In this document: in pieces, positions 5,820-10,000 of the stretch | Layout: the number at the start of each line of letters is the position of its first letter | Numbering within the stretch: the first letter of the stretch is position 1 | Assembly (NCBI GenBank): GCA_008636095.1 | Contig: VSJD01000149.1 | Span: 1-10,000, forward strand | Length of the DNA: 10,000 bases | Direction: 5' to 3' | Origin: Kiritimatiellota bacterium | Lineage (GTDB): Bacteria; Verrucomicrobiota; Kiritimatiellia; JAAZAB01 | Program-made: the position numbers and the translations under genes | Notes under the pieces: model-generated | What the model was told of the DNA's origin: nothing | Databases searched by the model: none | The model's input: only the letters and a program-made list of their open reading frames with translations

Positions 5820-6950
5820 CTATTCTCGTTTGCCCTCTTTGAATACCTTCTTTACCGCTTCAAGATAGGCCATCCCGTTAATGGTGTCCGGCTCGAGATA
5901 GCTGCCTTCGGTCCATTCGTTCCAGGCGTTCAAAGTCACCATGCGGCCAGTGGCTTTGCCGGAAAGGACAAAGTCGCGAGCGGCACGGAGCGCCTGCTCA
6001 TACTGCGCGGGAGTGCTGATGATGACATTCATAAAGGGATAACCGGCGTTTTCGTATATTTCCGACTGCACCGAACGCGGACTGACATCCCATCCCATTA
6101 TGACATTGACATAATAGGGCATCTTATTGCAGCGGGCGGTCAGGATATCATAAGCGGCGGCATTCTCTTTGGCGGTCCGGTCGTAGTCGCACACGGGAAA
6201 TGAAGACTGATCCCAAGTCCAGCCATAGGAACCGCAGGAGTTGACGCCGAGCCGCTTCATCAGTTTGTATGTTTCATCTTTGCTCTCAATGGTGACGCAG
6301 GCGTTGAGATTCACCTCCCCGAGTCCGGCCCGGGCCACGCGACTGCGAAAATCCCGGAATACCTCCCCGGCCGCGGCTTCGCCGCCGAGCGAGTTAACCA
6401 GCTTTGCAAAGTCGAAAAAGGAGAAGTAAAGACCGCCGTCCAGGCGCAAGTAATTCGGTTGCTTGAAGTAGGTTTCAATGCAATGGTTCGTCGCCTTAAC
6501 AAAGGTTTCCGGCAGGATAGCGCCATCCAGCAATTTTGGCATGGGATACATGCGGCTGCCTGGATGGACGTATATCGGGTCATGGTTTGCCCACATGATC
6601 GCGAATTGCAGGTCCGCGCAATTGTGCGCCTTGAGGAAGCCCTGCTCAAGACATTTGGTGCGATAAGGACCGTCACCGAACCAATACCAGTCGAAAATGA
6701 AGCCGTCAACGCCGCGCCCGGCAGCAGCGTCTATTTTTTTCGCCATCACGGAGGGATCGGACTCGTCCTCATAGCCCCAAAGCGGGACCTTCGGCTGCTG
6801 ATGGCCGGGAAAACGGGGCCGCGCGCATTTAAGCACCTCCCATTCCGTCCAGCCCGCGCCGTGCCACTTGTCGTTACGGAGATCAGGATGCCAGTTGGGA
6901 AAATAATAGGCGCATATCAACGGCTTTTGAAAATTATGTCCAACAATCAT
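5820..6950 (-). CDS. WbsX/GH99-like glycan-processing protein
   Basis: The 376-residue protein has the hallmarks of the WbsX family (glycosyltransferase WbsX, glycoside hydrolase family 99-like): an N-terminal strand CAYYFPNWH (13-21), GWTEWEVLKCARPRFPGHQQ (33-52), DGFIFDWYWFG (82-92) and near the C-terminus NAWNEWTEGSYLEPD (341-355), whose acidic residues are in a conserved active-site position in relatives. True GH99 enzymes are endo-acting mannan hydrolases; WbsX members occur in O-antigen loci, so hydrolase versus transferase cannot be decided here. There is no signal peptide or membrane segment, so it should act in the cytoplasm. Start 6950 is supported by AAAGGAAG (6956-6963) 5 nt upstream. 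It is the last gene of the minus-strand operon, 21 nt after the UroD-like gene, and ends 23 nt from the convergent PilT gene with no hairpin terminator between them. Confidence 0.85.
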   Translation of the reverse strand: MIVGHNFQKPLICAYYFPNWHPDLRNDKWHGAGWTEWEVLKCARPRFPGHQQPKVPLWGYEDESDPSVMAKKIDAAAGRGVDGFIFDWYWFGDGPYRTKCLEQGFLKAHNCADLQFAIMWANHDPIYVHPGSRMYPMPKLLDGAILPETFVKATNHCIETYFKQPNYLRLDGGLYFSFFDFAKLVNSLGGEAAAGEVFRDFRSRVARAGLGEVNLNACVTIESKDETYKLMKRLGVNSCGSYGWTWDQSSFPVCDYDRTAKENAAAYDILTARCNKMPYYVNVIMGWDVSPRSVQSEIYENAGYPFMNVIISTPAQYEQALRAARDFVLSGKATGRMVTLNAWNEWTEGSYLEPDTINGMAYLEAVKKVFKEGKRE

Positions 6951-6971
6951 ATTATCTTCCTTTCCATGCCT

Positions 6972-8153
6972 TCATCTTCGCCGGGGAGGAAACTCCTCGA
7001 TGAGCTTCTTTTTAAGTTGAGCATAACAAGTCCAGTTGTCCAACGAAATGTCTTCAGGCGGCACATGGTCTATGCTCGGTATATATCCGCCTTGCGGAAG
7101 CAGATAAGGCAATTTACTGTACAATTCTTTTTCTATGGCCGCCTTGCCTTTGGCAATAGCAATTTTATCTATGCCGCCCGAAAGGATAAAATCCGGGTAT
7201 TCTTTCCTCAGTTTCAGCAGGTCGTTCCCCGCCGCCACTTCCAACGGCCAGGTTCCATTAACTCCGCCCTCGATCCAGAGCGGAATGAGTTCATGAACGT
7301 ATCCGTCGCTGTCAACGTAAATGACGTCCACGCCGTTCTTCCTCAGGAAGCCGGTCAGCCTCTTGTAGAAAGGAAGCATGAACTTGCGGAACATCTCCGG
7401 CGAGACCATAGAGCTGCCCTTATAAGCCATGTCCTCCCCTATGGTCACCCAGTCCGGTTTGACGTCTTTGAGAACTTTTCCGGCGAGTGTTATGTTGAAC
7501 TCGCACCAATAGTCAAGCATGTCCATGATAAGCTCCGGCTGGTCGTAGTAGGCCAGCATCAGATTTTCAAACCCCATCATGTATCTCGGAAAGTGGAGAA
7601 AACCGACCATGCGAAAAATTGAAAGAGGATAATCCCTTTGCCGGTACAACGCCGCAAGTTCATGCCAATGTTCCGGAAATCTTTCAGGCGAGCCGGGATC
7701 AAGTCTTTTTTTGTATTCCTCCCAGTCAGCGCGGTTTTTCACGGGGTGTTCGAGATATTCATCCATCGAGAAGCTGTTTTTCAATGCTCTTCTTCTTATG
7801 CCCCAATCATCCAGGAAGAGCTTCCATTTTCCGTCCTCCTCCAGCACTTTATGGAATGACGGACAGGGGCCGCCGGCATTGACGGGGACGCGGTAGCGCA
7901 TGTATCTATCAAAACCGAAATATTCGTTGAGTCCGAACTCCGCCGGATGCAAAAGGTCCAATTCCATATTCGGACCTTCAGGCCTGTGCGCGATCGGAAT
8001 TCCGTTGTCTTCCCACACGGGCAAAATATTCCGCGGCAGCCCTTCCTCTTGCCAGCGCGCAAGCGTTCCGGCGTAGAAGCCTACCTCAGTGTTTGGAGCG
8101 CGATCCGCATCCATGAAATGAGTGACGCGATAGAATCTTTCCCGGTCGTTCAT
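6972..8153 (-). CDS. Uroporphyrinogen decarboxylase-like protein, not HemE
   Basis: The 393-residue protein belongs to the wide uroporphyrinogen decarboxylase superfamily, a TIM barrel that includes HemE and corrinoid-dependent methyltransferases such as MtaA. Supporting segments are the N-terminus MNDRERFYRVTHFMDADRAP, GEDMAYKGSSMVSPEMFRKF (239-258), DVIYVDSDGYVHELIP (276-291), SGGIDK (325-330) and GGYIPSIDHVPPEDIS (355-370). It lacks the HemE RQAGR signature near the N-terminus, so haem synthesis is unlikely. Where zinc-dependent methyltransferases have a His-x-Cys pair it has DSDG (281-284), and no other conserved Cys cluster is seen, so a thiol methyltransferase role is not supported either. 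Its start codon overlaps the previous stop by 4 nt (ATGA), and AAGGAGG (8164-8170) lies 10 nt upstream. The substrate is unknown; the operon suggests sugar-derivative metabolism. Confidence 0.82.
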   Translation of the reverse strand: MNDRERFYRVTHFMDADRAPNTEVGFYAGTLARWQEEGLPRNILPVWEDNGIPIAHRPEGPNMELDLLHPAEFGLNEYFGFDRYMRYRVPVNAGGPCPSFHKVLEEDGKWKLFLDDWGIRRRALKNSFSMDEYLEHPVKNRADWEEYKKRLDPGSPERFPEHWHELAALYRQRDYPLSIFRMVGFLHFPRYMMGFENLMLAYYDQPELIMDMLDYWCEFNITLAGKVLKDVKPDWVTIGEDMAYKGSSMVSPEMFRKFMLPFYKRLTGFLRKNGVDVIYVDSDGYVHELIPLWIEGGVNGTWPLEVAAGNDLLKLRKEYPDFILSGGIDKIAIAKGKAAIEKELYSKLPYLLPQGGYIPSIDHVPPEDISLDNWTCYAQLKKKLIEEFPPRRR

Positions 8154-9622
8154 TGGTCCTTGACCTCCTTTTTAATAATAACCGCCTCTATTCCAAGACA
8201 GCCGCCAATTTTTTTTAGGATTTTCGCCTTGTGTCCGATCCCCAGGGCAAAATGATGGGTCGGCCCCTCGGCCACCCAACGTTTCAAAAAAGTTCTTATA
8301 TCAGGCTGAAAACGTCCATGGGTGTTAGTGTTGCCGGTCGGGAGCACCGGGCCGGCGATGGACTCGCCTTCGGCAATCACCATCTTGAATTTGCCGTCGG
8401 CACGAACGCCGATACTCAGGATAGTCAGCGGGCCTTCCTTGATCTTGAATTCTACCCCGGCCCCGCAACCGGGCTTGCCATGATATTTTTTCAGGCTCCT
8501 TATCACCGGCTTGTCGTCGGCGATGCCGATGTGGTGGGGACCGTCATGGCCCACGAGTATGCTATCGCGGTTAAAATCTATCGGATGAAACTCGGCGAAA
8601 CTGCCGCCGATATCGAGCCGGTCCATAATCAGCATTGCCAGGCAGGTTTTTATGTCGAATTCTCCGCACATGGGAAAGCCGGCGGCAGTGAGCAGAGAGT
8701 TTCCCACGATAAAACTTGAGATCAAAGTGCGGGTCTCCGAACCCTCCTCGGCCTCGTAATAATAGGCCAGCCCGTCAAGGCGTTTTGCGTCAATGAACCG
8801 CTCCAGGGCCACGGCCGCCCGGGCCGCGGAATCCAGGTCTCTTTCCGTGAGTTTTTCAGTCACGGGATCCGAGACCGGCTCCGGAGCGTCGAAAAACTCG
8901 AGGATTTCCCGTTTCTTGTTTTCCGCCGCCGCATCCTGTGGTTTGAGCGCCGTGAAATGTCTCATAACCTCCTCAATCTCGCATTGAACGACGTGGCAGC
9001 CAAAGGCAGCGGTAACGGCGGTCGGATCGGTCTGCATGTCCAGCATGGATTCCAGGACGTGCCCCATCTGACCGATTCGGGCGCGACGAAGATCATGTAG
9101 AACCATGGCAATGCGGCACCAGTTGCCGATTTCCCGGTCAGCCGCAGCGTCGCCTTCCAGTTGACCCACGATCACTTCCGGCGCCTTTTTGCCCATCCGA
9201 ATAGCGACGCCGGTGAATTCGGGCACAGCGCAGAAATCGTCATTAAGCAACTGAATGAAGATGGAGGCCTTGGCGTAATCCATTGCCGCCAGCGGTTGCA
9301 GGGCAACAAGAACGATAGGAGCGTCAATATCCCTGGCGATGATTCCGAAGGTGGAAGACGTTGCGTAAGTAACCATGTCAATAAACAGGAGATCGAGGTC
9401 GGCGGCCTTGATTTTCGGCAGAACCGCATAGGCCTGCTCGGGACGGTCGATCATTCCGAACCCGATGACATTGACCCCATGGTTTTTCACCTTGCGCTCG
9501 AAGACGTTCCGTTTCTCATTCAGCTTGGCCAGTAGCCCGTCGAATTGCGGCCAGTAGGCATAGTGCCCGACTGCAAGGATACCAATATTGGCCGTGCACT
9601 TTTTACGGCGTTCGATCTTCAT
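8150..9622 (-). CDS. L-fucose/L-arabinose isomerase-family protein
   Basis: The 490-residue protein resembles the L-fucose/L-arabinose isomerase superfamily, metal-dependent enzymes interconverting aldoses and ketoses. The N-terminal Rossmann-like part carries IGILAVGHYAYWPQF (13-27), DLLFIDMVTYATSS (77-90) and DAPIVLVALQPLAAMDY (100-116). The C-terminal part has GEFDIKTCLAMLIMDRL (320-336), GGSFAEFHPIDF (339-350), GHDGPHH (358-364) and THHFALGIGH (455-464). By comparison with E. coli AraA, Glu321, Glu344, His359 and a His at 456, 457 or 464 are the likely Mn(II) ligands, so the metal site seems intact. It is diverged from true AraA and the substrate cannot be named. AAGGAG (9634-9639) precedes the start by 11 nt. 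It lies 20 nt after the IclR-type gene and is coupled to the UroD-like gene by a 4-nt overlap. Confidence 0.83.
   Translation of the reverse strand: MKIERRKKCTANIGILAVGHYAYWPQFDGLLAKLNEKRNVFERKVKNHGVNVIGFGMIDRPEQAYAVLPKIKAADLDLLFIDMVTYATSSTFGIIARDIDAPIVLVALQPLAAMDYAKASIFIQLLNDDFCAVPEFTGVAIRMGKKAPEVIVGQLEGDAAADREIGNWCRIAMVLHDLRRARIGQMGHVLESMLDMQTDPTAVTAAFGCHVVQCEIEEVMRHFTALKPQDAAAENKKREILEFFDAPEPVSDPVTEKLTERDLDSAARAAVALERFIDAKRLDGLAYYYEAEEGSETRTLISSFIVGNSLLTAAGFPMCGEFDIKTCLAMLIMDRLDIGGSFAEFHPIDFNRDSILVGHDGPHHIGIADDKPVIRSLKKYHGKPGCGAGVEFKIKEGPLTILSIGVRADGKFKMVIAEGESIAGPVLPTGNTNTHGRFQPDIRTFLKRWVAEGPTHHFALGIGHKAKILKKIGGCLGIEAVIIKKEVKDQ
8164..8170 (-). promoter_or_regulatory. Internal ribosome binding site for the UroD-like gene
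   Basis: AAGGAGG on the minus strand lies inside the last codons of the isomerase-like gene, 10 nt before the ATG at 8153. With the 4-nt stop/start overlap it indicates reinitiation with its own Shine-Dalgarno sequence. Confidence 0.7.
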
Positions 9623-9642
9623 GTCTGATTCATCTCCTTATG

Positions 9643-10000
9643 TCACAGCCGCAGGGTCGCGGAAATGTCCCGGAGATTTTTTAATATCTGATCTTTTTTT
9701 TCGGTTTTGAAGCGGTTCAGCGGCATACTGCTGGCCATCGCCATGGCAAACTCGCCGTTACCATAAAATACCGGCACGGCCAGGGCGCCGATACCGCTGC
9801 CCATGATGTCCTTCGTAACCGCGTAGCCCCTGGTCCGGATTCGTTCCAGCTCGGCGGTAAACTCCTCGGCGCTACGGAAAAGATTCTTGCCGGCCTCGGG
9901 AAAACGAAGCTTTTTCAGGTACGCTTCCCGAAATGATCGTCCAGAGAACGCCAGAACGACCCGGCCGCCGGCGAGATGATGCAGTTCCGCGATGATTCCT
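9643..10000 (-). CDS. IclR-family transcriptional regulator, C-terminal part only
   Basis: The minus strand is open from the right edge to a TGA at 9643-9645, giving 118 residues of a protein whose N-terminus, including the expected helix-turn-helix, lies outside the window. The visible part fits the IclR effector-binding domain: IIAELHHLAGGRVVLAF near the edge, then REAYLKKLRF, an ELERIRTRGYAVTKD segment and IGALAVPVFYGNGEFAMAMA, matching the family pattern of an RxRGYA turn followed by an AxPVF strand. IclR proteins bind small molecules, often sugars or aromatic acids, and repress or activate adjacent catabolic genes. Being first of four close-packed genes, it probably controls its own operon. 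The operator and promoter must lie beyond the right edge. Confidence 0.85.
   Translation of the reverse strand, partial: GIIAELHHLAGGRVVLAFSGRSFREAYLKKLRFPEAGKNLFRSAEEFTAELERIRTRGYAVTKDIMGSGIGALAVPVFYGNGEFAMAMASSMPLNRFKTEKKDQILKNLRDISATLRL

Noticed and set aside
6459..7622. Long plus-strand reading frame of 387 codons antisense to the WbsX-like and UroD-like genes
   Set aside because: The minus strand carries clear family motifs, good ribosome binding sites and operon spacing throughout, while the plus-strand translation shows no recognisable domain. It is an antisense by-product of codon bias.
8231..8719. Plus-strand reading frame of 162 codons inside the isomerase-like gene
   Set aside because: It lies antisense to the conserved metal-site region of the isomerase-like protein, and no domain was recognised.

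Overview
The window looks like chromosomal DNA from a Gram-negative bacterium, probably an uncultured member of the Planctomycetes-Verrucomicrobia-Lentisphaerae-Kiritimatiellae group. The grounds are an LptF/LptG-family lipopolysaccharide exporter, which implies an outer membrane, together with a secreted carbohydrate-binding protein, a WbsX/GH99-like protein, a uroporphyrinogen-decarboxylase-like protein and an isomerase-like protein, a combination I associate with that group. The phylum is an inference. No tRNA, rRNA, transposase, integrase or CRISPR array was seen.

Layout. Positions 1-622 (minus) hold the 5' part of a secreted protein with a signal peptide and a jelly-roll carbohydrate-binding module, running off the left edge. 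It is divergent from the next gene, and each has its own candidate promoter in the 261-bp spacer. On the plus strand follow four genes that look separately transcribed: an LptF/LptG permease (884-1984), a glycerate kinase (2224-3339), a polytopic membrane protein of unknown function (3638-4561) and a PilT/PilU-type ATPase (4705-5796). The spacers between these four are long (239, 298 and 143 nt) and unusually structured.

From 5820 to the right edge everything is on the minus strand and tightly packed. Read in the direction of transcription it is an IclR-type regulator (N-terminus outside the window), then a sugar-isomerase-like protein, a UroD-like protein and a WbsX/GH99-like protein. The gaps are 20 nt, a 4-nt overlap and 21 nt, so this is very probably one operon under IclR-type control. 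It looks like a carbohydrate or sugar-derivative catabolic unit whose substrate cannot be read from the sequence.

The most unusual signal is in the three plus-strand spacers. Each carries degenerate 7-bp tandem repeats, and in each spacer copies occur in opposite orientations near its two ends, so that each spacer is bracketed by an inverted repeat. The clearest case is 3344-3618: inverted arms matching at 18 of 20 positions enclose a run of short perfect hairpins, some mutually exclusive. The spacer before the PilT gene has arms matching at 16 of 18 positions around a 71-nt loop. These may be mobile-element-like units, structured leaders or a genome-wide spacer repeat.
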